Numbered from the stretch's first letter, positions 1-7,859 are shown. The stretch is 39,733 bases of DNA from Acidobacteriota bacterium (GCA_016210985.1 JACQTD010000081.1:1-39733); one strand, 5' to 3'. The notes: a model not told the origin generated them from the sequence alone. Made by a program: numbers and translations.

Positions 1-60
1 ATCATGATCATCGAAATACATCTTGATCACGATTCCGTAGAATCGGCTGAGTTCAGGCAT
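1..60 (-). CDS. DUF4160-family protein, N-terminal part (runs off window)
   Basis: Reverse complement of 1-60 reads MPELSRFYGIVIKMYFDDHD, typical DUF4160 start; overlaps the 3' end of the DUF2442 ORF. Confidence 0.65.
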   Translation of the reverse strand, partial: MPELSRFYGIVIKMYFDDHD

Positions 61-334
61 CGACCGGGGTCTTCAGCGCCGGGAACGAATCCTCAGGCGT
101 TTTTCCCGTCAACCGCATATACAATGCATCCGGGCAGAGCTCAAGCTCCTGATTCCATGCGATCGCGCCACTCGCATCGACATGCACGCTCTCGAAGACC
201 TTGCGATCAGCCCAGGCCGTGAACACGCCTCGGCCTGCCAAGTGGCTGAGGTCGACCTCGCCTTCGACTCCGTCGGCGAACCGGATCCAGATTCGATTGC
301 CATTGAGTGCCTTTACTTCGACTGCTTTCTTCAT
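53..334 (-). CDS. DUF2442-family protein
   Basis: ORF MKKAVEVKALNGNRIWIRFADGVEGEVDLSHLAGRGVF..., DUF2442-like; paired with DUF4160. Confidence 0.75.
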   Translation of the reverse strand: MKKAVEVKALNGNRIWIRFADGVEGEVDLSHLAGRGVFTAWADRKVFESVHVDASGAIAWNQELELCPDALYMRLTGKTPEDSFPALKTPVDA

Positions 335-410
335 CCTTTGAATCTCCGGAATCGATTGTAACGCTGACGCCGCAATCTTGGGGAGTGCGCATAATGTTGT
401 TATCCGGCGC

Positions 411-740
411 TTATGCCGCTATCCCAAACCAGAGGGCCAGGGCTCGGCTCACACGGAGCATGACGTCGTCCTCCAAGCGGCCGATGGTCTGCCCCAGTCG
501 TTGCCGCCGTACGGTTGTGACTTTGTCGACCATGATCTGCGAGACCAACCGCAAACCGTTTCGCCGGGATGGCTCCACCGTCACGCGGGACAGCGGCGTG
601 TCCACGATCGTGCTGGTCACCGGTGCCACCGTGATGCTCGCGTGCGTATCGTTGAACAGGTCCGATTGCACGACGAGACCTGGTCGCGGCTTGCCGTAGT
701 CGCCCTGCATGGTAACCACGACGAGATCACCACGTTTCAC
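411..740 (-). CDS. MazF/PemK-family toxin
   Basis: MKRGDLVVVTMQGDYGKPRPGLVVQSDLF... PemK/MazF N-terminal motif; 4-bp overlap with upstream antitoxin. Confidence 0.85.
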   Translation of the reverse strand: MKRGDLVVVTMQGDYGKPRPGLVVQSDLFNDTHASITVAPVTSTIVDTPLSRVTVEPSRRNGLRLVSQIMVDKVTTVRRQRLGQTIGRLEDDVMLRVSRALALWFGIAA

Positions 741-961
741 GACGTCCAGCCCTCAGCGTCCTCGTTGGCCTCGATCCACGTCATCACCTCATTCTCAGCG
801 CGCTTGTTCCTGGCCGCAGCGCGGCTCTGCCGCCGGCATTCCTCGGCGAACCCGTGGGCGCGGGTGTCCGGCACCCAAAGCTGGACCAACCGGAAACCCG
901 CGCGCCGCATCCGCTCCCGATAGCGCTGGACGTTCTTGCGAACCGCGGTAGTCTTTTCCAT
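737..961 (-). CDS. MazE-like antitoxin (DUF3018-like)
   Basis: MEKTTAVRKNVQRYRERMRRAGFRLVQLWVPDTR...; immediately upstream of mazF-like gene. Confidence 0.75.
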   Translation of the reverse strand: MEKTTAVRKNVQRYRERMRRAGFRLVQLWVPDTRAHGFAEECRRQSRAAARNKRAENEVMTWIEANEDAEGWTS

Positions 962-1076
962 GACATGTAATATAGCATGAATCCCCAGGTCCGGCTAAGG
1001 CTTTTCACGCTCTGCCGAAGCCAGGGTCGGCGTCACGCGGTCAGCGCTGGGGGAAACTCAGGCTCTCACCCTGTCC

Positions 1077-1137
1077 GGATAACGCTCAGCATCAGCGGCG
1101 GGCCGCGCAGCGGACCGTCCGCTGCAACCGGTTATGC
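1077..1137 (-). other. attC-like site A
   Basis: ggataac...gttatgc bounding inverted-repeat arms (cagcggcgg.../...ccgtccgctg); lies just 3' of a minus-strand ORF. Confidence 0.7.
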
Positions 1138-1148
1138 GCCTGCTCCCG

Positions 1149-1313
1149 TTAGAGATCTTCCGGACGCAACCCAGTCTTCTTGGCGATTTTTGCGAGCATC
1201 TTCGGACCGATCTCCTCGCGGTCGTGAAACGCGAAAAGGGCGCCGGGAATATCAACCACTTCAGCAATCCAGCGGCCGTCTTCTTCCTGGTCGAGTTCAA
1301 TCCTAAGAACCAT
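1149..1313 (-). pseudogene. Fused hicB N-terminus / hicA C-terminus remnant (54 aa)
   Basis: MVLRIELDQEEDGRWIAEVVDIPGAL (HicB-like start) joined to FAFHDREEIGPKMLAKIAKKTGLRPEDL (HicA-like end). Confidence 0.6.
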
Positions 1314-1407
1314 GAGAACCTCTGTGCGGCAATTCTACCTTTCCGGCATCGCGAGTCCAACAAGCTTGCGGTCCTGTCGTTCGGGTGTGTGCATAACGGA
1401 CTGGCGC

Positions 1408-1995
1408 TCAGCCGTCACTGATGCCCCTGATCGTTACTTCATCAATCCAGAAGGTACCAGGTCGCAAGATGTTGAGTTCAAATCGAATCCTATCGAACTC
1501 CGGGGGCATCCTGTATTTGTGTTCATAGTACCGCCAGGTGGCGATCGTGTCTGCTGACTGGACGATCGTCTCGTATCGACCTTCCGTGGCACTGACTCCC
1601 CCAATCCTTACCCGAAACTCTGCACCATCATTCTTGACCCAGAAACCTACTGTGTACGTCACGCCCGCAGTCGCCTCGTACTCCTTGCTAAAGCCCGGGG
1701 AGCGCCATCCGCCGTCGGGAGAGCATTCACGCACTACGAATTTGAGCGACTGCTTGCCAGCCCGGTATTCGCCCGTATCGATGATGAGGTCGTAGTCTCC
1801 GGTCGGGATCGTCTCCGGTGTATAGACGAGCCAATTCACCGGAAGGCCGGATTGTGTAATCTCGAATCCGCCATTTATGCCAGCCGATTCAACGAGGACG
1901 GACTCGCTCATTTTGTTGCAGCCAGAAAGCACGCTACTTGCAATCACGGTCAGTACAGTGACGACGCTGCAAGTTCCGAAGATGGTCGTCTGCAT
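1408..1995 (-). CDS. Lipoprotein with carbohydrate-binding-module-like beta-sandwich domain
   Basis: Signal peptide and lipobox LSGC; body resembles CBM-type domain (FEITQSGLPVNWLVY...FWIDEVTIRG); cassette-borne. Confidence 0.6.
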   Translation of the reverse strand: MQTTIFGTCSVVTVLTVIASSVLSGCNKMSESVLVESAGINGGFEITQSGLPVNWLVYTPETIPTGDYDLIIDTGEYRAGKQSLKFVVRECSPDGGWRSPGFSKEYEATAGVTYTVGFWVKNDGAEFRVRIGGVSATEGRYETIVQSADTIATWRYYEHKYRMPPEFDRIRFELNILRPGTFWIDEVTIRGISDG

Positions 1996-2067
1996 GGCAC
2001 CCTCCTCCCCTTCTTCTCCGAAGGTAGAATCTTCCCGCTGTGTTGATTCTCGGCCAAACGGTTGTCC

Positions 2068-2196
2068 GCATAACGGCTCTGCCGCTCAGCCGCGTTGCGG
2101 AGCGTAGCGGAGCAATGTCGGCTGCAACCCGTTCGCAATGAGCGGCTGGCCTGAAGCGCAGCGAAAGGCCAGTCCGACTCGATTGCGTTGTTATGT
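2068..2196 (-). other. attC-like site C (long)
   Basis: gcataac (2068-2074) ... gttatgt (2190-2196) with nested complementary arms. Confidence 0.65.
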
Positions 2197-2204
2197 GCTC
2201 CATG

Positions 2205-2411
2205 TCACAACTCACTTTCATCAATTCCCGCAACCTTCATGAGGTGCCTCAACAAGCCGATTTTGAGGGGGTTATTCCCATGTATGGGCACCGAGATTCG
2301 AGCCGGGTTCCCCGCTTTGGCGTAAATATAATGACTTCCCTTCGTTCTTCGCAATTCCCAGCCTTTTTCCTCAAGCAGCTTTGTGAAGTCTCTCCCTGAA
2401 ATAGCCTTCAC
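2205..2411 (-). CDS. hicA: HicA-family toxin
   Basis: MKAISGRDFTKLLEEKGWELRRTKGSHYIYAKAGNPARISVPIHGNNPLKIGLLRHLMKVAGI; HicA motif with GSH. Confidence 0.9.
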   Translation of the reverse strand: MKAISGRDFTKLLEEKGWELRRTKGSHYIYAKAGNPARISVPIHGNNPLKIGLLRHLMKVAGIDESEL

Positions 2412-2611
2412 ACGGCGATCTCCAGGACTTTATCCTTTTCTGTTACTGTGACGTCCTTTATGTCCACAGATAAGCAACCTTCGACAGCCTCGTAGATGTT
2501 CCCGAGGAGCTCGTCAAATGTCTCGCCCTGAGTGGCACAGCCCGGAATGGCGGGAACTTCTGCCCAATAGCCACCTTCTTCCGCTTCATGAACAATTACT
2601 TTGAGTTTCAT
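2408..2611 (-). CDS. hicB: HicB-family antitoxin
   Basis: MKLKVIVHEAEEGGYWAEVPAIPGCATQGETFDELLGNIYEAVEGCL; 4-bp overlap with hicA. Confidence 0.9.
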   Translation of the reverse strand: MKLKVIVHEAEEGGYWAEVPAIPGCATQGETFDELLGNIYEAVEGCLSVDIKDVTVTEKDKVLEIAV

Positions 2612-2639
2612 AAAATCACCTCACTCGGTTTTTGAGGGC

Positions 2640-2699
2640 GCATAACGCCGCAAATAAGCGGCGACGCTTTTTGCTGTCCGCTTGATTTGCTTGTTATGC
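2640..2699 (-). other. attC-like site D (classic, 60 bp)
   Basis: gcataac...gttatgc with complementary arms aagcggcg/tgtccgctt; directly 3' of the DUF4258-pair ORF. Confidence 0.8.
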
Positions 2700-2701
2700 C
2701 A

Positions 2702-2920
2702 TTATTGATGCGCTACCGGGCGAAGCTCGTAGATTCGTCCATATTTGGCCGCCGACTCCAGGTCCCCCTGGCGAAGGGCATCCCTCACGTCGTCCAGCCT
2801 ATAAGCATCTTCAACACTGAGATAAGGTGACCAGCCAGTGTCGTCTTCCACCAGGGCGACATCCACTTCAGCCACATATTGACCTTCATGAACATACTTC
2901 GACTTCTTTCGCTGTTTCAT
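2702..2920 (-). CDS. Small hypothetical protein, partner of DUF4258 gene
   Basis: MKQRKKSKYVHEGQYVAEVDVALVEDDTGWSPYLSVEDAYRLDDVRDALRQGD...; ATGA overlap with upstream ORF; TA-like arrangement. Confidence 0.7.
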   Translation of the reverse strand: MKQRKKSKYVHEGQYVAEVDVALVEDDTGWSPYLSVEDAYRLDDVRDALRQGDLESAAKYGRIYELRPVAHQ

Positions 2921-3243
2921 CGTTGCCACCTCCGCGTGAATGTTTGATCCCATCGCCCCGGATCCGGGCGATAGGCAGTGACCAGAACCGCAGGTTTATC
3001 ATGACCTTTTGGGATACCCCATACAACATGAATGGCCGCGCCCGTTCGATCCTTCTGTAAGAATAGGGCACATGCTCCCTTTGGATAGGTCAAGTATTCC
3101 TCGACACTCACTGCCTCCTCAATACCATTGAGCACCTCTCTTGCGGTCAGCCCGTCCTCGGCCAACTCATCGTATCCGTGTTCAGATATCCGAGCATCGC
3201 CAGTGCGTACCAACGCACGTACTTTCTCAATGAACTTGCTCAA
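2917..3243 (-). CDS. DUF4258-family protein
   Basis: ARISEHGYDELAEDGLTAREVLNGIEEAVSVEEY...VVWGIPKGHDKPAVLVTAYRPDPGRW, DUF4258 signature. Confidence 0.8.
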   Translation of the reverse strand: MSKFIEKVRALVRTGDARISEHGYDELAEDGLTAREVLNGIEEAVSVEEYLTYPKGACALFLQKDRTGAAIHVVWGIPKGHDKPAVLVTAYRPDPGRWDQTFTRRWQR

Positions 3244-3279
3244 ACCTCATTCTCCGTTTCGGCCAGCATGTTTTTCATG

Positions 3280-3375
3280 GCATAACGGCCAACGTTCAGT
3301 TGCAAGCGAATCAGATAAGAGCGAGCGAAGCGAGCACACCTTGAATCGCTTGTTAATTGCAACGTTTTGTTAGGC
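3280..3375 (-). other. attC-like site E
   Basis: gcataac (3280-3286) ... gttaggc (3369-3375) with stem caacgttcagttgcaagcga / tcgcttgttaattgcaacgtt. Confidence 0.8.
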
Positions 3376-3672
3376 TGTGGACCGGCGATGCCGCACGGTC
3401 TTCACCGGCACCGAAGCGGTTGACGCCGGCCCGATACCGAAGCTACGACCAACCGGCCACGCGTGCAAGCGTTCGCGGCGATCCGACGGCCACCCCCAGG
3501 GCGTGGCGCTGCTCCAATTCGCCCACGGTCGGCGCGCCCCCACCGGACCGTCACCTCCAAAGCTCCAATCCGTCCACCCGCGCCCAGCGCGGTGGCCAGT
3601 GCGCGCCGCCCGGCCTCTGCTCCATCGCTCCCACAAAGCGTCTCGCGTTTAGCGCGTCGGGACGTCCAATCA

Positions 3673-3760
3673 GCCTAACGAACAGGTTCAGCGGGCGCGT
3701 GCAACGGCACTGGATGTCAGGCGGACCTCTGTTGCGCGCGCTCCGCTGCAACCGCTAGCT
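3673..3760 (-). other. attC-like site F
   Basis: gcctaac (3673-3679) with inner arms ggttcagcgggcgcgtgcaac / gttgcgcgcgctccgctgcaacc; opposite core degenerate (gctagct). Confidence 0.65.
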
Positions 3761-3769
3761 GGGCTGCGC

Positions 3770-4099
3770 TCACAGACCCAATTGGACCTTGATTACCCGT
3801 TCGACTTCGTGCAGGTCCGCCGGAGGCAGCGCCCCGATGCGCCGCCCCACGCGCCGCTTGCTTACTGTGGTCAGTTGGTCTGCGAGTGCCTTGCTCTGCT
3901 TCCCGTTCACCGTCACATAGGCCTCGCTCGGGTACAGTTGGTCTACCTGGCTCGTTAACGGCACCACCTGAACCCGATTAAGGTGCCGATTGGACGCGTC
4001 ATTGCTGACGATCACAGCCGGTCGCCGCTTCTTGATCTCGCCGCCCACGCTCGGGTCGAAGTTCACCCACCAAACCTCACCGCGCGTCATCGGCGACAT
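3770..4099 (-). CDS. MazF/PemK-family toxin
   Basis: MSPMTRGEVWWVNFDPSVGGEIKKRRPAVIVSNDASNRHLNRVQVVPLTS; canonical MazF motif. Confidence 0.9.
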   Translation of the reverse strand: MSPMTRGEVWWVNFDPSVGGEIKKRRPAVIVSNDASNRHLNRVQVVPLTSQVDQLYPSEAYVTVNGKQSKALADQLTTVSKRRVGRRIGALPPADLHEVERVIKVQLGL

Positions 4100-4307
4100 C
4101 CCCGATGGTTGCCTCGGCCCATTCCAACGCCTCCGCTTCGCGAGAGTCGTCGCGTGCCATTTCGGCGTAAGCCGTGTCGAGGTCCTCAGGCGTCACGTGC
4201 GGTCGGACCAACGATTCAATGAAATGGCTGATGCGGCGCCGCCCGATGCGCTGATGCAGTCCCTCGTAGACGTCTTTATTAATGGTGATCGTGAGCTTCT
4301 TCTGCAT
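4077..4307 (-). CDS. Ribbon-helix-helix-type antitoxin partner of MazF
   Basis: MQKKLTITINKDVYEGLHQRIGRRRISHFIESLVRP...; overlaps mazF start. Confidence 0.8.
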   Translation of the reverse strand: MQKKLTITINKDVYEGLHQRIGRRRISHFIESLVRPHVTPEDLDTAYAEMARDDSREAEALEWAEATIGDVADDAR

Positions 4308-4321
4308 ACGGCTTCTCGCTC

Positions 4322-4341
4322 CTACACGTATACTACACGTA
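4322..4341 (-). promoter_or_regulatory. Candidate antitoxin operator: 9-bp direct repeat, 11-bp period
   Basis: ctacacgta-ta-ctacacgta, about 15 bp upstream of the antitoxin start. Confidence 0.45.
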
Positions 4342-4395
4342 ATGCCCGTGCAGCGAAAGAGCGTGGCGCCGTTGAGCAGATCGCCACTGCAACCG

Positions 4396-4455
4396 GCCCA
4401 ACGCCCAGCATCAGCGGCGGCGCGCAGCGCCGTCCGCTGCATGCTGTTGTTGTGG
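4396..4455 (-). other. attC-like site G (array boundary)
   Basis: gcccaac ... gttgttgtgg with arms gcccagcatcagcggcgg / ccgtccgctgcatgc; arms resemble site A. Confidence 0.7.
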
Positions 4456-4539
4456 AAAACAGATCAGCCGCACTTCCACATCACCATCGCTGGCGAACTC
4501 TACAAGCCATCGGGAACGGGCGATCGGCGTGTCGGTCAT
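4411..4539 (-). pseudogene. Truncated type II thioesterase N-terminus
   Basis: MTDTPIARSRWLVEFASDGDVEVRLICFPQQ resembles TE-II start (RxxLVCFP...); TAATG overlap with PPTase stop; runs into attC site G. Confidence 0.5.
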
Positions 4540-5363
4540 TACTCTAACGGCAGACCAGATTCGATCGGCACGATGTGCGTTGCGCGCAGCGACAGCGCGG
4601 CACCGCCGGTGTTCGCGCCGACGGCGATGATGTGGCACGGGGACGCGTCGATCAGCGCGAAGCGCCAGCGCGTCTCATCTTCGGCCGTTGGCGGATCAAA
4701 AGCGACGCTGATGACGGGGCCGGCGATCGTGAAGGAGAACTGGTCGAGCGGCAGCGCCAGACCCATGCCGCGCGCCTTCACGTAGCTTTCCTTCAGCGTC
4801 CAGTACGCGAAGAAGCGCCGCGGAACTTCACGTGAGGGTAGGGCCCGAAGCGTGCAGGCTTCCGACGCTGAAAAGTATCGATCCGCGAGGCCGATGAAAT
4901 CGACCTCCCGATCGATTCGCTCCGCATCGACGCCGATCGGCTCGTGCGCCACGCTTACGACGCACACAACCAAGCCGGCCGTATTCGCCAGATTGAAATG
5001 AAGCGCCGGAGTGATCGCCGGATGTCCGATGCGCGGCTTACCGGACTTGTCGGACGCAAACCTCCAATCCCCCGGCACCACGTTGGCGTACCGGGACAGC
5101 ACCGTACGAACGAGCGCCCGCGTTGCAAGAAAAAGGCACCGGTCGCGCTCGAACCGGAATCGCTTGAATCGATCGCGCTCGTCGGGGGTGATGAGGGGGT
5201 CACAGCTCTCCACGAGCGCCGATTCGGTTGCCGACTCACAGCGCCAGTACCAGAGGTCGACGATTCCCGCGGTGCCCGCGAGGGTCTCCGCAACGGATAC
5301 GGGAGGGGAATGTTCGGTGGAAGCAAGCACTCGGAGCCGTCCTGGCGTGAGGGATTCTACCAC
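4539..5363 (-). CDS. 4'-phosphopantetheinyl transferase (Sfp type)
   Basis: RDRCLFLATRALVRTVLSRYA, HFNLANTAGLVVCVVS, IGVDAERIDR, FFAYWTLKESYVKARGMGLALPL motifs. Confidence 0.92.
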   Translation of the reverse strand: MVESLTPGRLRVLASTEHSPPVSVAETLAGTAGIVDLWYWRCESATESALVESCDPLITPDERDRFKRFRFERDRCLFLATRALVRTVLSRYANVVPGDWRFASDKSGKPRIGHPAITPALHFNLANTAGLVVCVVSVAHEPIGVDAERIDREVDFIGLADRYFSASEACTLRALPSREVPRRFFAYWTLKESYVKARGMGLALPLDQFSFTIAGPVISVAFDPPTAEDETRWRFALIDASPCHIIAVGANTGGAALSLRATHIVPIESGLPLE

Positions 5364-5386
5364 GCTCGTGGGGCACGTCCCGAATC

Positions 5387-6060
5387 CTACTCATACTCGA
5401 GCGCCTTGACGAGCGATCCCCGCACCGCCAATTCGGCAGGCCAGAGGGCGGCGACAAATGCCGTGATGAACATCACCGGCACGACACCCAACGCAACGCA
5501 AAGGCGTAGATGTCCGTGATCGCCAGGTTCCCGCCAAACGCGCTCATCAGCCCACCCGTTTTCATAATGCCGCGAACGGTCAACTGCCGGTGGCCCCGGA
5601 TGGTCCCGAGTGCGACCTGGTTTCCAGTGCGCAATCCGTTCTGCTCCGCGAAGGATCCGGAGACGATGATCGAATCGGGCTGCGCGAGAAAGATCAGCGG
5701 GTCCTCGATCACCGCGTCCTCGTCGCTCTCCAGTTCGTACTCACGCAGGCTGCGATCGCCGGTCAGATCGACGCCGAGAATCAAGAGGCGCCCTTCGCCC
5801 CGAATGTTTGTATCGGCAACCGCCTCGATCACCGGTACCGCGACACCCACGGTCGGTGACGCCTGGACGGTGTCGAGTACCTCTTCCGGGAAGCCGGTTT
5901 CGCCGGCCGACACCTGAAGCTCCGTTTTTCCGGCGATGCGGTCGATGGTCAGTGAGAACGCCGACAAGACGCTTCGGTTCGTCGGCCAGAATAACGGGGG
6001 GATAGATGGATAGCGCGCGGGCAATCGCAACGCGCTGCCGCTCGCCGCCCGAGGGTCTTG
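5387..6060 (-). pseudogene. Degraded MacB/DevC-like ABC exporter: ATPase fragment fused to FtsX-type permease fragments
   Basis: [27 protein letters not shown] (5975-6055) abuts [18 protein letters not shown]...NLAITDIYA (approx 5493-5979), then out-of-frame FtsX C-terminus ALGVVPVMFITAFVAALWPAELAVRGSLVKALEYE. Confidence 0.75.
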
Positions 6061-6141
6061 ACGAGAGAAGAAGAACCGCGGACGCTCGGAGCGCTAAACA
6101 CGGCAGATCAAGCCGGGCGAGGACTCGTATGGAGGATCCGC

Positions 6142-6900
6142 ATGCCTGCCAAGACGACGAAGAAACGGCCGGGGAAGCGAGTGAGGAAGTCCGCGGGGAA
6201 ACCTGCGCCGAAGCCAGCGCGCGGGAGTGCTATAAAGCATACGTCCGCCCAGCGGCCCCCGGAGGGACCAGGGCGGTCCCTGAAGGTAGAGGTTCAGGCG
6301 ACGCTTTCGAGTCTCATGCAGATGAGCACCCAACGCGACCGCGAAAACCTGGCGCGGTTCGGCATCACCGCGAACAAGTCCTTCGGTGTGTCGATGTCCA
6401 ACATGCAGGCGCTGGCGAATCGTCTCGGGAGAAATCACGAGCTCGCCGTCGCCTTATGGGATACCGGCTGGAACGAGGCCCGAATGCTGGCATCCTTGAT
6501 CGACGAGCCGGGGCGGGTTACACCAGCGCAGATGGACCGTTGGTGCCGCGACTTCGACAACTGGGCCATCTGCGACACCGTCTGCTTTTTCCTGTTTGAC
6601 CGGACACCGCACGCCTGGTCAATGGTCGCGAAGTGGAGCCTCAAGCGCGACGAGTTCGTCAAGCGCGGCACTTTTGCGCTGATGGCCAGCCTCGCCCTCC
6701 ACGACAAGCGCGGCGCCGACGAACGGTTTGTCGGGGGCCTGGACTTGATTGAACGCGCCGCCTCCGACGAGCGAAACTTCGTCAAGAAGGGCGTGAGCTG
6801 GGCCCTGCGCGGGATCGGCAGGCGCAACGCCGCGCTCCATGCCGCCGCGGTGGCCGTGGCCCGAAATCTGACGGCCTCCCCGGAGGCCGCGGCGCGCTAG
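6142..6900 (+). CDS. DNA alkylation repair family protein (AlkD-like)
   Basis: [51 protein letters not shown]...-type motifs; ggagg RBS upstream of ATG 6142. Confidence 0.85.
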   Translation: MPAKTTKKRPGKRVRKSAGKPAPKPARGSAIKHTSAQRPPEGPGRSLKVEVQATLSSLMQMSTQRDRENLARFGITANKSFGVSMSNMQALANRLGRNHELAVALWDTGWNEARMLASLIDEPGRVTPAQMDRWCRDFDNWAICDTVCFFLFDRTPHAWSMVAKWSLKRDEFVKRGTFALMASLALHDKRGADERFVGGLDLIERAASDERNFVKKGVSWALRGIGRRNAALHAAAVAVARNLTASPEAAAR

Positions 6901-7320
6901 GTGGGGAGGGGTGCGCTCAAGGAGCTCAGGTAATATTCTTCGCCCGAAAAAGTAAAGTGATAAGTGGCGTTAAGGCCTTCTGACCGATGTCGTTGGAACG
7001 TAATCGATAATCCTCTAAGAAATCCCGAAATGCTCCGGGGGCGAAGGCTTTGCCCGACTCGCTTCGGTTTCTTGTGAGGAAACCTACGGGCAACGTGGCC
7101 TTCAGCATCCGAGCCGGCAATCACGTATACCGTTTCTTGCTTCTTCTGCAAAGGCTTGTCCACTTCTCGCAAGAATGCTTTCCGATTCTCGAGGAACGGA
7201 CTGATAACCTCTTCGCCGGCGGGACAAACGGCCATGCAGTAAACGGAGCGGGCTACACTACGCACATTTTCGCGGTTCATGCGACACACAATACTCAAGA
7301 GCGTCTTAGCGGCTCGAGTC
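6897..7320 (-). pseudogene. 3' remnant of a 4Fe-4S / SCP2-type protein
   Basis: VCRMNRENVRSVARSVYCMAVCPAGEEVISPFLENRKAFLREVDKPLQKKQETVYVIAGSDAEGHVARRFPHKK...SEGLNATYHFTFSGEE; N-terminal part absent. Confidence 0.5.
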
Positions 7321-7785
7321 AGCGACGCAATCTCTCTCGGGCTAGAAGCGCCGTCGCCTGGTGTTGGGCTTGTTGCCAGGCGGGAATGGCATTGCGCAAT
7401 ACCTGCCGGCCATTCGACGTCAATCGAAGCAAGCTCGTCCGTCCATCTTCGCCGGGCCGCGTGACCAACCATCCTTGAGCCCGCATTCTCTCGCCATCCC
7501 TGCTAAGCGTCGATTTATCCAGCTGTAAGGCGTGGCAGACCGCCTGAGGTTTGGCTTCCCCAAAACAGGAGACCGCAACAAGATTAGTGTTTGAGGTGCC
7601 GTCCAACAGGGTGTTCCAGCCGGCGGGGGCAGCCTCCGCTTCACGCTGTCGCGGGGGCCGTTGCTCCGTGATCAGTCTGACCTGCATGAACCAGCATTGA
7701 GTTCTGCATCGAAGAGTGTGAAGATGGCCGGGCACTTGTGGCAATCCCGATCGAGGTATGGATGCGTCTTGTAATCGCTCATCCA
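7319..7785 (-). pseudogene. MarR-family regulator, probably degraded in its N-terminal half
   Basis: CHALQLDKSTLSRDGERMRAQGWLVTRPGEDGRTSLLRLTSNGRQVLRNAIPAWQQAQ is MarR-like; N-terminal segment poorly conserved. Confidence 0.5.
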
Positions 7786-7859
7786 TCGTCGTGTGTCTTG
7801 TTCGGTTTGCTTGAACTTGAGTGGACGCCTTGTGGCCGGATTCGGAGAGGAGGAAACCT

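Noticed and set aside
3377-3652. Plus ORF 91 aa in the cassette between attC E and F
   Set aside because: Low-complexity R/P/A composition, opposite orientation to other cassettes; not distinguishable from random GC-rich ORF
1-4455. Complete integron with integrase and attI
   Set aside because: No intI-like ORF or attI found in the window; only attC-like sites are supported
4944-5519. Plus-strand ORF (191 aa) opposite the PPTase
   Set aside because: Antisense to a clear PPTase; composition and lack of motifs indicate a GC-rich shadow ORF
7050-7478. Plus-strand ORF MPDSLRFLVRKPTGN...
   Set aside because: Minus strand carries the recognisable CMAVCPAGEEVI...ARRFPHKK motifs; plus frame is the shadow
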